Shown one piece after another: positions 55,397-64,000 of a DNA stretch of 64,000 bases (position 1 is the first letter of the stretch; every line of letters begins with the position of its first letter). Position numbers and translations under genes: made by a program. Under the pieces are notes generated by a model, which saw only the letters and a list, made by a program, of their open reading frames with translations, had not been told where the DNA came from and did no database searches. Source of the DNA: Acinetobacter sp. S54 (GTDB lineage: Bacteria; Pseudomonadota; Gammaproteobacteria; Pseudomonadales; Moraxellaceae); contig NZ_JACVUI010000007.1 in the NCBI RefSeq assembly GCF_016624945.1, positions 1-64,000 on the forward strand. Reading direction: 5' to 3'.

Positions 55397-57180
55397 GCGA
55401 CATGCTCCTGTTGATGTGTACGGGCTTGTTCTACAATCGCAATAAATGCGCGATTCATATCACTACTACTGCCTGTACCCGCCTGCTGACGCACTTGTTT
55501 AGGAGAACCTAAAGCCAGCATCTTACCGGCATCCTGTATCGCAATACGGTCACAGTACTCAGCTTCCTCCATAAAGTGTGTCGTAATAATAATGGTCATG
55601 CCCTGATCGGCTAATTTTCCGATGGTGTACCAAAAAGCTCGCCTCGCTAAAGGGTCAATACCACTGGTCGGTTCATCCAGAAAGACAATTTCGGGTTGAT
55701 GTAATAAAGCCGCTGCCATCGACAAACGTTGTTTAAATCCATTGGGTAAATCACCGCTTTTTGCATGGGGCTGGAGTTCAAATTGATGTAACGCTTTTTC
55801 AATTTGTTGCTTGAGTTTATTTCCAGATAAACCATACGCCCCGCCAAAAAATTTTAAATTTTCCAGAACTGTTAAATTTCCATATAGCGCAAATTTCTGT
55901 GAAACATAGCCAATACGCGCTCGTGCCTGTGCCCGTGCATGACGCAAATTCAGTCCAGCAACTTCAAGAGTTCCACTGGTTGCAGGTAATAGGCCGCATA
56001 ACATTCTAAATGTAGTGGTTTTACCCGCGCCATTGGGTCCGAGTAAACCAAAAATTTCTCCTCGGTTTACATCAAAAGAAGTACTGGCGACCGCTGTAAA
56101 ATCACCAAACTTGCGCACAAGATCTTTCACTACAATCACGGGTTCAACTTGATCATTCGCAATTTGCGTAGAAGAAACTAAATCATTTGCAGACTGATGC
56201 TGTGTACCATCATCATGCTGTTGAGCCTGATGTAAAAACCACATGAACGCATCTTCAAGTTCAGGTTCCCTAGCTGAAACTACAACGCCTTGTGGTAACT
56301 GCTCATCGGGTAATTTCGGACAATCGGGTTGTGTAATAAATCGAACTTCATCCCCTTTAGGTACCGCATCTGTAATAAATTGATGATTATCTAATAAATG
56401 TGCTTGTAATGCCCGTGCCTTCATAAATTCAGGTGGCTTGACTTGCCAAGTCAACCCTCTGACCTGTTCGCTTAAATGTTGCGGTGTGCCTTGTTGCAGT
56501 ATTTTTCCCTCATACATGACATATACCTCAGCACATCGTTCGGCTTCATCCATATATGCGGTACTCATAATTACGCTTAAATTTTCTTCTTTAACCAATT
56601 GTTCAATGATTAACCATAAGTCTCGTCTGGATAAAGGGTCCACTCCGACACTGGGTTCATCTAAAAGTAATAACTCGGGTGAACGAACCAAAGTACAAGC
56701 CAAACCCAGTTTTTGTTTCATTCCCCCAGAAAGCTTTCCTGCTGGTCTTTGGGTAAATTTACTGAGATCGGTAATCTCTAATAAACGGGCAAATCGTTGT
56801 CTGCGTATTTCTTGAGGAACGCCGTGCAAATCGGCATAGAGATCAAGATTTTCCTGAATACTCAGATCTTCATATAATCCAAACCGTTGTGGCATATAGC
56901 TAATACGGTCTTGCACAGCTTGCGGATTTTTTGAAACGTCAGTTCCTAATACCTGCAATGAACCCGAAGTGGGTTGATATAATCCTGCGATTAAGCGTAA
57001 AAAAGTTGTTTTACCCGCTCCATCTGGCCCGACCAATGCCGTTAGTTGCCCTGATCGTATGTGCATGTTTAAATCCTGAATTGCACAGATATCAGGCATT
57101 TTCTTATTTTCTGAGCGAAAGACCTGTCGCAAATTTTGCGCAATAACCACATCAGAAGCATTGTTTGGCAAGTCATTCAT
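55393..57180 (-). CDS. fused two-domain ABC ATPase (YbhF-like)
   Basis: A 595-aa protein with two nucleotide-binding domains in tandem. Domain 1 has Walker A GPDGAGKTTF (near residue 54), signature LSGGMKQKLGLA and Walker B LLLLDEPSVGVD. Domain 2 starts near 325 with GPNGAGKTTT, DEPTSGID, and a divergent signature (LPNGFKQRLS) lacking the usual LSGG. That suggests two unequal ATP sites. A linker of about 60 residues, partly Gln/His-rich, joins the halves. It powers the two permeases that follow. Confidence 0.92.
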   Translation of the reverse strand: MNDLPNNASDVVIAQNLRQVFRSENKKMPDICAIQDLNMHIRSGQLTALVGPDGAGKTTFLRLIAGLYQPTSGSLQVLGTDVSKNPQAVQDRISYMPQRFGLYEDLSIQENLDLYADLHGVPQEIRRQRFARLLEITDLSKFTQRPAGKLSGGMKQKLGLACTLVRSPELLLLDEPSVGVDPLSRRDLWLIIEQLVKEENLSVIMSTAYMDEAERCAEVYVMYEGKILQQGTPQHLSEQVRGLTWQVKPPEFMKARALQAHLLDNHQFITDAVPKGDEVRFITQPDCPKLPDEQLPQGVVVSAREPELEDAFMWFLHQAQQHDDGTQHQSANDLVSSTQIANDQVEPVIVVKDLVRKFGDFTAVASTSFDVNRGEIFGLLGPNGAGKTTTFRMLCGLLPATSGTLEVAGLNLRHARAQARARIGYVSQKFALYGNLTVLENLKFFGGAYGLSGNKLKQQIEKALHQFELQPHAKSGDLPNGFKQRLSMAAALLHQPEIVFLDEPTSGIDPLARRAFWYTIGKLADQGMTIIITTHFMEEAEYCDRIAIQDAGKMLALGSPKQVRQQAGTGSSSDMNRAFIAIVEQARTHQQEHVA

Positions 57181-57190
57181 AAGCAGTTAC

Positions 57191-58192
57191 TCAATCAGCT
57201 TTGGCGATTTTGACTGTCACAGGTTGACCCATTTTTAATTGATCATCTGGATCATTTACATAAACTCTAACCTCATAAACCAAAGTGGTTCGGATATCTT
57301 CGGTCTGTACCGTTTTTGGGGTAAATTCTGCTACAGAAGAAATATAACCAATCTTGCCTGAAATGGGCTGATTCGGCTGGGAATCACGAATAACTTGAGC
57401 CTGATTACCCATTTTGATCAAACCCAACTGCTGTTCATTGGCATAGACACGCACCCATTTTGGATCTGTGAGAGCCAATGTATAAACTGTTTTTTGAGCA
57501 GTAGTCATATCACCCACTTCCTGAAGTCTGGCACGAACGACTGCATTGACTGGGGCACGTAATATACTTTGAGTAATTTGATATTCAATTAAATTCAGGT
57601 TGGCTTGGCTGGCTTCGTACTGCGCTTTGGTAGCGGCGCGATCTTCTGCTCTTGCACCTTTTTCCAATAACACAAGATTAGCCTGCTGTTCTTTAACTGT
57701 AGCAGCAGCAGTCGCTTGACTGGTCCGAGCAAGATCAAGTTCCTGTTTACTGATAGCTTGGCCTGCGGTGCTATTATTCAAAAGTTGTAATCGCTGAAAA
57801 TCCTTACTGGCTTTTTCAAGCTGTGCCTGTGCAGAAGTTAATTGAGCTTTGGCTTGAGTAATCTGTTCTGGGCGGGTACCCACATCCTGTGCAATGACAG
57901 CCTGTTTTTGTACATTTAGTTGAGCTTTGGCTTGTTGTGCCTGTATTTTTAAGGCATCGGTATTTAGTTCTGCAAGTACTTGACCCTGTTGTACTTTATC
58001 TCCCTCCTGAACATTTAAACGCTGAATCCGTCCTGCCTGTTCAAACGCCAGTGAAACCTGACGAATATCAACATTTCCATACAGCGTCAATTCGTGTTCC
58101 GAAGGTTTATCTTTATTCCAATACCAGTATGCAGCAAACGCTAGCGCAAGGATAAGAACGACCAGCAAAGTCGCAACAACACCTTTTTTCAT
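57191..58192 (-). CDS. HlyD-family membrane-fusion protein (YbhG-like)
   Basis: A 333-aa periplasmic adaptor. An N-terminal membrane anchor (VVATLLVVLILALAFAAYWYW) precedes a lipoyl-like half motif (VDIRQVSLAFEQAGRIQRLNVQEGDKVQQGQVLAELN). A long coiled-coil hairpin (about 75-215, Gln/Ala-rich) and beta-barrel segments follow. It links the inner-membrane exporter to an outer-membrane channel, which is not in the window. It is the first gene of the exporter unit. Confidence 0.9.
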   Translation of the reverse strand: MKKGVVATLLVVLILALAFAAYWYWNKDKPSEHELTLYGNVDIRQVSLAFEQAGRIQRLNVQEGDKVQQGQVLAELNTDALKIQAQQAKAQLNVQKQAVIAQDVGTRPEQITQAKAQLTSAQAQLEKASKDFQRLQLLNNSTAGQAISKQELDLARTSQATAAATVKEQQANLVLLEKGARAEDRAATKAQYEASQANLNLIEYQITQSILRAPVNAVVRARLQEVGDMTTAQKTVYTLALTDPKWVRVYANEQQLGLIKMGNQAQVIRDSQPNQPISGKIGYISSVAEFTPKTVQTEDIRTTLVYEVRVYVNDPDDQLKMGQPVTVKIAKAD

Positions 58193-58219
58193 GTTAGTCG
58201 CCTTGAATGAAATTATTAT

Positions 58220-58246
58220 AGTTTAAATTCAATTTAAATTTAAACT
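58220..58246. promoter_or_regulatory. putative TetR operator between the HlyD and TetR genes
   Basis: A 9-bp inverted repeat AGTTTAAAT (58220-58228) / ATTTAAACT (58238-58246) with a 9-bp spacer, in the divergent promoter region. The arrangement fits a TetR dimer site that could control both directions. Confidence 0.5.
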
Positions 58247-58304
58247 ACATCAACTCGGCAAAAAAATATATACTTAAAAAGCAAAATTTGATTCAGGTTA
58301 CACA

Positions 58305-58952
58305 ATGTCCAGATCACGTCGCCGTGATGGTGATTTAACGAAAGCCAAAATTATTGAAGCAGCAGGTCAATTAATTGCTCAAGAGGGTTTTGCGCAAACA
58401 ACCAATAAAGCGATTGCCCAGTTAGCTCAAGTGGATCTAGCAGCAATTAATTATCATTTTGAAGGTCGTGAAGGTTTATACAAAGCGGTTTTGGCTGAAG
58501 CCCATGCCCATTATATTGATGAGCAACAATTATCTGAGCTAGTAAAAAGTCCATTCTCTCCAACCAGAAAACTTGAAATTTTCTTTGAGACACTGATTAG
58601 TAAACTGGTTGAAAAAGATGTCTGGCATAGTCAGGTTTTTATTCGTGAACTATTTTCTCCTACCCCTTATCTAGAACAGTTCATGGCTCACGATGGAACA
58701 AGAAAATTTCAATATATTCGTCAAATTATAAGTCAGGTTTCAGGTCTAGACGAAAATCATCCAGCACTTTTGCCTTGTGTACTGAGTGTTGTTGCGCCCT
58801 GTATGATGCTGATTATTGCCAGTACCAATGTTCCGACTCCCATACAGAGCATTTCACGTATGGATTCACAACGTCTGCTTCAGCATCTTATGACCTTTTC
58901 TTTAGCTGGTTTGGAGGCAATTAAGCAAAGTCATCAGATAACTATAACTTAA
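58305..58952 (+). CDS. TetR-family regulator (CecR/YbiH-like)
   Basis: A 215-aa TetR protein. The N-terminal helix-turn-helix is IAQEGFAQTTNKAIAQLAQVDLAAINYHFEGREGLYKAVL (residues about 25-65), followed by a helical ligand domain of the CecR type (FIRELFSPTPYLEQFM). It is divergent from the exporter operon and probably represses it. In E. coli the same pairing occurs. Drug ligands cannot be read from the sequence. Confidence 0.88.
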   Translation: MSRSRRRDGDLTKAKIIEAAGQLIAQEGFAQTTNKAIAQLAQVDLAAINYHFEGREGLYKAVLAEAHAHYIDEQQLSELVKSPFSPTRKLEIFFETLISKLVEKDVWHSQVFIRELFSPTPYLEQFMAHDGTRKFQYIRQIISQVSGLDENHPALLPCVLSVVAPCMMLIIASTNVPTPIQSISRMDSQRLLQHLMTFSLAGLEAIKQSHQITIT

Positions 58953-59017
58953 TATTTTTTATTTCGATCCATCTCAATCCTTTTACATAGATTATGGTTT
59001 GAATATATCAAATGTTC

Positions 59018-59959
59018 TTACAGGCTACTTTTGTCGCTAGGGTAAATTTTTAATTCTTCCATATTTCTGCTTAATTGTTGTATCAAGATTTGAGAGATTC
59101 TGGATAACTGACGGCGCTGTCCTGCGCAAAGTGCTAGGGTTAACGGCTGAATAGCGCGCTCTTGAAGAGGAATAAAAATTAGCTCTTTATTTTCAACGGC
59201 TGTATAAACATCCAGATAGCTAAGAATTGCGATTCCCATATTTCTTTTTAACATTGAAATCATAAGTCGAATATCATTCGTCAGTGTTTGATGTACAGGA
59301 ACAATGTGCTGTTTTTTATACATCGCCATGACTCTTTCATGGATCATTAAAGGCGCATCTGCAATGATATGACGGCTTTCATAGGTATCTGCAAGCGTAA
59401 GTTTAGGTTGAGTCGCAAGAATATGTTGCGGACTCATAACAAAGCCGATTGGGATTTCGATAAACGATAAAACTTCAAGTTGAGCATGTACCAAAGGGTC
59501 GAGAATCAGACCAAAATCGATTTCTGTATTGATCAGTTTTTGGATAATTGCCTTACTTTCATGCGTATGAATATTGAATGTAATCCATGGATATTGTTGT
59601 TGTAATTCAGCCAAAGTTTCAATCACAAAACCTTCACTTAATGCTGAAATTAGCCCCATTTCAATGGATCCACGTTTTAAGCCTTGTATCTCATCAAAAC
59701 GTATACGTGTTTGTATAAACTCTTTTTTCCAGCGTAAAAGATCTGAATAAAGTAATTCACCAGCGAGCGTCAGTTTAAGTCCATTGGGTAAACGCTCGAA
59801 AAGTGCTATGCCAAGTTGTTCCTCAGCAAGCGTGATTTGTCGATGTACTGCGGAAACAGAAATAAACAGTTGTTCCGCCGCTTTATGCAAATTTTCAGTT
59901 TCAGCAACCACTAGAAAATATTCAGCAAATCGAGAAAAAGGAACATTCATCACCGCCAT
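59018..59959 (-). CDS. LysR-type regulator divergent from a Rieske oxygenase gene
   Basis: A 313-aa LysR protein. The helix-turn-helix is FAEYFLVVAETENLHKAAEQLFISVSAVHRQITLAEEQLG, followed by the effector domain (GSIEMGLISALSEGFVIETL). I use ATG 59959; MNVPF at 59950 is an alternative. The 143-bp divergent intergenic region should hold its operators. It probably activates the oxygenase gene in response to the oxygenase substrate (inference). Confidence 0.85.
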   Translation of the reverse strand: MAVMNVPFSRFAEYFLVVAETENLHKAAEQLFISVSAVHRQITLAEEQLGIALFERLPNGLKLTLAGELLYSDLLRWKKEFIQTRIRFDEIQGLKRGSIEMGLISALSEGFVIETLAELQQQYPWITFNIHTHESKAIIQKLINTEIDFGLILDPLVHAQLEVLSFIEIPIGFVMSPQHILATQPKLTLADTYESRHIIADAPLMIHERVMAMYKKQHIVPVHQTLTNDIRLMISMLKRNMGIAILSYLDVYTAVENKELIFIPLQERAIQPLTLALCAGQRRQLSRISQILIQQLSRNMEELKIYPSDKSSL

Positions 59960-60102
59960 TACCTATATAGAAAATACAAAAAATTAGAAGCATTCTGTTT
60001 TTTAGAACATATTATACAAATCATTCTAATAGACAATATACACCATACATTCAATACTGCATTTAATTCGATCATTCCCAAAATAAAGTACGAGGCGCAG
60101 CC

Positions 60103-61158
60103 ATGAATGCAATCCCAGTCATTAATCTGATCAACAAACCTTGTTATAGCCAATTTGAAGATCAGGATTGGGAGATCCTTTCCCAACATTGGTATCCTGT
60201 TGCTCGAATTGAAGATGTCGCTATTCAACCACAGCAAGTCACTTTGCTGGACGTTAAAATGGCTCTCTATAAAACCGAGTCAGGTGAGATTCATCTGGTG
60301 CGGGATATTTGTCCACATCGTGGTGTGCCATTGACGAAAGGCTGGGTTGAAGGTGAAGAAATTGTTTGTCCTTATCATGGCCTGCGTTATAACGCGGAAG
60401 GGAAATGTACAAAAATTCCTGCACAACCAGAACTTACTAAAATTTCAGATCGTTTCCGACTGACCAAATTTCCAGTGGTACAAAAATATGGTTTGATCTG
60501 GACCAGTATTCAAAATCGTAATGTCGAATTGGCTAATTTTCCGCATCTCGATACATGGGAAGATGAAACACATCAAGCCATTTTACCGCCATTTGTGGAT
60601 ATCGCAGGTTCAAGTGGACGCCAACTTGAAGGATTTATTGATGTTGCACATTTTGCATGGGTGCATAATGAAGCCTTCGCCAGTCGTGAAAATCCTGTCG
60701 TTCCAAAATATTCAACCCTAAAAACAGAGTATGGTTTACATACTGAATATGTCAGTGATGTAAGTAATTATCCTCATGGATTGCAACATTTAGCACCCCA
60801 AGATTTCTTATGGAAACGTGTGTTTGATGTATATCCACCATTTTCTGCAATATTAACTGTGCATTTTCCTCATGACGGAATTCTAAAAATTTTAAACGCA
60901 TGCTGCCCAGTTTCACATAATAAAACCCGCTTGTTTGTTCCTCTGACTCGTAATTTTGATACGACTGGAGATTTACAGGCTGTGTATGACTTTAATGCAC
61001 AAATTTTTGCAGAGGATCAAGAAATGGTTGAAGCGCAAAAACCTGAAGAGTTACCACTTGATTTAACCATGGAAGCACATTTTGAAGCAGATCGTTCTTC
61101 TACAACTTATCGTCGCATTTTGGCTGATTGGGGATTAAGCAAACGCTATACAGTTTAA
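60103..61158 (+). CDS. Rieske non-haem iron oxygenase subunit, substrate unknown
   Basis: A 351-aa oxygenase of the VanA-like type. Rieske motif DICPHRGVPL...EEIVCPYHGLRY (Cys/His pairs near residues 70-92). Mononuclear iron motif GFIDVAHFAWVH (Asp-x2-His-x4-His). Length and lack of a small beta subunit fit the group Ia/III O-demethylases and similar enzymes. No reductase gene is adjacent, so it must borrow electrons from elsewhere. It differs from CntA in having the normal Asp. A 15-bp-stem terminator follows. Confidence 0.87.
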   Translation: MNAIPVINLINKPCYSQFEDQDWEILSQHWYPVARIEDVAIQPQQVTLLDVKMALYKTESGEIHLVRDICPHRGVPLTKGWVEGEEIVCPYHGLRYNAEGKCTKIPAQPELTKISDRFRLTKFPVVQKYGLIWTSIQNRNVELANFPHLDTWEDETHQAILPPFVDIAGSSGRQLEGFIDVAHFAWVHNEAFASRENPVVPKYSTLKTEYGLHTEYVSDVSNYPHGLQHLAPQDFLWKRVFDVYPPFSAILTVHFPHDGILKILNACCPVSHNKTRLFVPLTRNFDTTGDLQAVYDFNAQIFAEDQEMVEAQKPEELPLDLTMEAHFEADRSSTTYRRILADWGLSKRYTV

Positions 61159-61281
61159 AATTTAATGACTAAGCAACTTTTCTCTTTTCATCTCTAACTG
61201 TTTTATACGTTGTATTTGTAATGACATTATTTTGCTGACTTTTTTGAATGCACATTTTGGTTTCATACGCAGTAAAACAAG

Positions 61282-61340
61282 AAGTTAAAATAAGCCCTTA
61301 TTAGTCATATAAAGGCTTATTTTAACTTAATTTTTTATTA
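61282..61340. terminator. strong terminator after the Rieske oxygenase gene
   Basis: A perfect 15-bp stem, AAGTTAAAATAAGCC (61282-61296) / GGCTTATTTTAACTT (61314-61328), with a run of T's a few bases on. Convergent with the receptor remnant. Confidence 0.8.
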
Positions 61341-61358
61341 AAAATATAAGTCCCACTC

Positions 61359-61626
61359 TTAATTAATTGTATAGCTCAATGCAAATATTCTCCCTTGTGC
61401 AGGAATAGCCAATAATGGATTCGCATTTGTTACAGCCAACTGTTGAGCAAATACTGTTTGATATTGGCTTCCCCAAAGGTTATATACACCAAAGTCCATC
61501 CGCCCTTTGACTATAGGAAAATAATCAATCACATCCAGTGGGTATAACCTTTTCAGCAAATAAGGTTCCTTTGACTAGAGAAAGAGTGTAGACATTGAGT
61601 TCATGCCAACTGTTGGCAGCATCTTA
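61359..61626 (-). pseudogene. remnant of a TonB-dependent receptor C-terminus
   Basis: On the minus strand two frames read AANSWHELNVYTLSLVKGT... (61620 downwards) and then, after a stop/frameshift near 61530, DYFPIVKGRMDFGVYNLWGSQY...FALSYTIN to TAA 61359. Together these are the last strands of a TonB-dependent outer-membrane receptor, with the usual VYNL and closing beta-strand ending. The N-terminal 85-90% (plug and most of the barrel) is missing. Beyond 61626 no receptor sequence is visible. It is adjacent to tRNA-Ser, where gene turnover is common. Confidence 0.7.
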
Positions 61627-61881
61627 CTTGCGAAGAGTGGACCCCCACTCTTTTAGCTCAATATCGTCCATTATTGTACTGACATATACCTAATATTCTT
61701 TAGATTACAATCCTTCCTACTCACAGCCCTATCATTTAAGCTAAAAAACAACACGTATTCAATTTTCTAAAATAGTCTGAACTTGTATAGCTTAATTCAA
61801 ATTTTGACGAGGGTAAGTTGAGGGGGAAATACGAAGTTAAAAAATAAGCCCTTGTAAAAAACAAGGGCTTATTTAGATATT
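61627..61881. other. intergenic region with hairpins, upstream of the receptor remnant
   Basis: No gene is seen. A perfect 8-bp hairpin AAGAGTGG/CCACTCTT lies at 61633-61652, right at the break point of the receptor remnant. The rest is AT-rich. Confidence 0.4.
61842..61874 (-). terminator. terminator of tRNA-Ser
   Basis: A 14-bp perfect stem AAATAAGCCCTTGT/ACAAGGGCTTATTT with a 5-nt loop. On the minus strand it is followed by TTTTTT, just downstream of the tRNA 3' end. Confidence 0.85.
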
Positions 61882-61971
61882 TGGCGGAAGCGGTGAGATT
61901 CGAACTCACGGAGGACTCACACCCTCGTCGGTTTTCAAGACCGGTGCATTAAACCGCTCTGCCACGCTTCC
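61882..61971 (-). tRNA. tRNA-Ser (anticodon UGA)
   Basis: A 90-nt class II tRNA read on the minus strand. The acceptor stem GGAAGCG/CGCTTCC is followed by G and an encoded CCA. The anticodon loop CTTGAAA gives UGA, which reads UCA. The long variable arm (GACGAGGGTGTGAGTCC region) and TTCGAAT T-loop are present. The terminator follows. Confidence 0.96.
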
Positions 61972-62056
61972 ATGTGCGTAAGAATACAAAGACACTTCAT
62001 TTTATTCAAGATAAATTTTAATGTTTATATTCAATTGGATATTGTTTCATCAAAAA

Positions 62057-64000
62057 TTAAAGCTGGGCAGCTAGTTCTGCACCCTCTCTAATCGCGCGTT
62101 TAGCATCAAGTTCGGCTGCTAACTTTGCACCACCAATAATATGATACTTTGCAAGCGTAATTTCCCTTTCGTTTGGCATTAGATCTTTAATTGACTCTTG
62201 GCCAGCACATACCACAATAGTATCTACACGTAATAGTTGATCATGACCATTCAGCTCTACCCACAAACCTTCGTCCGTGACTGCTTTATACTGTACACCT
62301 CGCATCATACGAACAGCATGTTTTTTCAATTGTGCACGATGAACCCATCCAGAGGTTTTACCCAGCCCAATACCCAGTGGCGTGGTTTTACGTTGTAATA
62401 AATAAATTTGACGAACAGGTGGCTCAACTTGCGCGGGTTGTAATCCCCCTTCTGTCATATAATCTGGCTGAGGATCTATTCCCCATTCACGTTGCCAATC
62501 AGATAAGGGTTGTGGCTGAGGCTGATGAGGTGGCTTTAATAAAAATTCAGAAACATCAAAACCTATTCCTCCAGCACCAATCACTGCAACTCTATCGCCT
62601 ACTGGAGCACCTTTAAGCACTTCTGCGTATGACAATACTTGAGGTAAATGGCTTCCTTCAATTTTTAGCTGCCGAGGAATCACACCTGTAGCCACAATCA
62701 CCTCATCAAAGCCTTCGCGTTCCAATTGCTCACGGTTTACTCGGGTATTTAAGCGTAAATCCACCCCTGTTTTTTCAATTTGAATTTTAAAATAACGAAT
62801 CGTTTCGTGGAATTCTTCTTTCCCAGGTACAACTTTAGCTAAATTAAATTGACCGCCTATCTCCGAAGCAGCTTCAAACAAAGTGACTTCATGACCGCGA
62901 CTCGCTGCGACTGTAGCAGCAGACATGCCTGCAACACCACCGCCTACCACTGCTATTTTTTTGGGTTGTTTAGTTTTTACATATACCAATTCTGTTTCAT
63001 AGGCGGCACGTGGATTAACTAAACAAGTTGCTCTTTTATTTTTAAAAGTATGATCCAGACAAGCCTGATTACACGCAATACAGGTATTAATTTCATCTAC
63101 ACGATTGGTTGCTACTTTGGTGACCCAAAAAGCATCAGCTAATAATGGTCGCGCCATTTGCACCATATCCGCTTTACCTGTTGCCAAAATTTCTTCGGCG
63201 GTGTCAGGCATATTTATACGATTGGATGCAATCACAGGAATCGAAACATGTTGTTTGACATAAGCTGTGTAATCAACAAAGGCTGCGCGTGGCACTGAAG
63301 TTACGATCGTGGGTACACGTGCTTCATGCCAGCCAATCCCCGTATTTAGAACTGTAACCCCTACTTTTTCTAACGCCTGAGCAATCCTAATCACTTCCTG
63401 CATAGTGTTACCGTCATGCACTAAATCAAGCATGGATAATCGAAAGCTAATGATAAATTTTTCACCAACTTTTTCTCGAATAGCCTTAACAATCTCAATT
63501 GCAAAGCGCATGCGGTTTTCGACTGAGCCACCCCAACGGTCAGTACGCTGGTTCACATGGCAACTCAAAAACTGATTCAGCAAATAACCTTCAGATCCCA
63601 TGATTTCAACCCCATCATAACCTGCCTTTTTTGAAAGGTTGGCACAACGTGCATAATCTTCAATAGTTTCAAGGATGTTCTTTTCCGACATCTGACGAGG
63701 TTTAAATGGAGAAATAGGTGACTTAATCGCACTTGCAGATACAACAAAGGGCTGATATCCATAACGACCCGCATGCAAAATTTGCATCAAAATCTTGCCG
63801 CCATGTTTATGCACCGCATGAGTCACAAGTCGATGATGCGGAATGTCTGCCAGTGAATTCATAGTTCCACCCGCAGGTAATAACCATCCCTGACGGTTTG
63901 GTGAAATCCCTCCAGTGATAATTAAGCCCACACCACCTTTTGCCCTTTCCCCAAAATAAGCAGCTAATTTTGGATAATTATAGAAACGGTCTTCTAACCC
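62057..64000 (-). CDS. fadH: NADPH-dependent 2,4-dienoyl-CoA reductase, N-terminus beyond window
   Basis: The frame is open to the right edge (visible part 647 aa, beginning GLEDRFYNYPKLAAYFGERAKGG in frame, so about 27 residues are missing). It is a TIM-barrel FMN domain with GSEGYLLNQF (Tyr) and GIGWHEARVPT (His), a 4Fe-4S Cys cluster CIACNQACLDHTFKNKRATC, then FAD (VVGGGVAGMSAATVAASRG) and NADPH (AVIGAGGIGFDVSEFL) domains. It reduces 2,4-dienoyl-CoA intermediates in beta-oxidation of unsaturated fatty acids. Near the C-terminus the sequence ends with the usual LDAKRAIREGAELA. Confidence 0.93.
   Translation of the reverse strand, partial: GLEDRFYNYPKLAAYFGERAKGGVGLIITGGISPNRQGWLLPAGGTMNSLADIPHHRLVTHAVHKHGGKILMQILHAGRYGYQPFVVSASAIKSPISPFKPRQMSEKNILETIEDYARCANLSKKAGYDGVEIMGSEGYLLNQFLSCHVNQRTDRWGGSVENRMRFAIEIVKAIREKVGEKFIISFRLSMLDLVHDGNTMQEVIRIAQALEKVGVTVLNTGIGWHEARVPTIVTSVPRAAFVDYTAYVKQHVSIPVIASNRINMPDTAEEILATGKADMVQMARPLLADAFWVTKVATNRVDEINTCIACNQACLDHTFKNKRATCLVNPRAAYETELVYVKTKQPKKIAVVGGGVAGMSAATVAASRGHEVTLFEAASEIGGQFNLAKVVPGKEEFHETIRYFKIQIEKTGVDLRLNTRVNREQLEREGFDEVIVATGVIPRQLKIEGSHLPQVLSYAEVLKGAPVGDRVAVIGAGGIGFDVSEFLLKPPHQPQPQPLSDWQREWGIDPQPDYMTEGGLQPAQVEPPVRQIYLLQRKTTPLGIGLGKTSGWVHRAQLKKHAVRMMRGVQYKAVTDEGLWVELNGHDQLLRVDTIVVCAGQESIKDLMPNEREITLAKYHIIGGAKLAAELDAKRAIREGAELAAQL

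Overview
The window is a gamma-proteobacterial chromosome segment of roughly 40% GC. Its gene content points to the genus Acinetobacter, probably close to A. baylyi. The main reasons are the methylcitrate cluster with an AcnD-type dehydratase, the trpG-trpD-trpC order, a complete carnitine monooxygenase cluster whose oxygenase has Glu in place of the usual bridging Asp, and a type I-F CRISPR-Cas locus with a GTTC...GAAA 28-nt repeat. The genus call is an inference from content; no search was run.

Layout. 1-2215: AT-rich stretch with the tail of a small membrane protein, a 47-aa zinc ribbon, an unrecognised 237-aa protein and a conserved-looking 42-aa protein. 2262-7841 (minus): propionate catabolism (GntR regulator, prpB, prpC, acnD; no prpF). 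8275-12619 (plus): an acidic small protein, trpGDC, a GNAT acetyltransferase and an Smr-domain protein. 12630-17508 (minus): xanthine dehydrogenase xdhA-xdhB-xdhC. 17862-24850: folE, a DedA protein, an MFS transporter split by a -1 frameshift, a DUF817 membrane protein, hemE, an L,D-transpeptidase and a pirin.

24995-39516: the dominant feature, a complete type I-F system. All genes are on the minus strand in the order cas1, cas2-3, csy1, csy2, csy3, cas6f. They are followed by a leader and a very large array of 93 repeats and 92 spacers that runs away from the cas genes. The leader has a perfect IHF-consensus site. Several spacer pairs sample the same target at different times, one spacer reads as the catalytic box of a tyrosine recombinase, and a hairpin resembling a degenerate CRISPR repeat lies upstream of cas1.

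39800-42736: a Kef-type K+/H+ antiporter, a small secreted protein and a GFA-family protein. 42984-52969: carnitine utilisation (cntB, a semialdehyde dehydrogenase, cntA, an alpha/beta hydrolase, a BCCT transporter, a D-malate/tartrate-type dehydrogenase, a divergent LysR regulator and an outer-membrane porin). In outline, carnitine enters through the porin and BCCT carrier, CntAB releases trimethylamine and malic semialdehyde, and two dehydrogenases pass the carbon to central metabolism. 53146-58952: a YbhGFSR-type ABC exporter with a divergent TetR (CecR-like) regulator. 59018-61158: a LysR gene divergent from an orphan Rieske oxygenase. 61359-61626: a broken TonB-dependent receptor remnant. 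61882-61971: tRNA-Ser(UGA). 62057-64000: a 2,4-dienoyl-CoA reductase (fadH) cut by the window edge.
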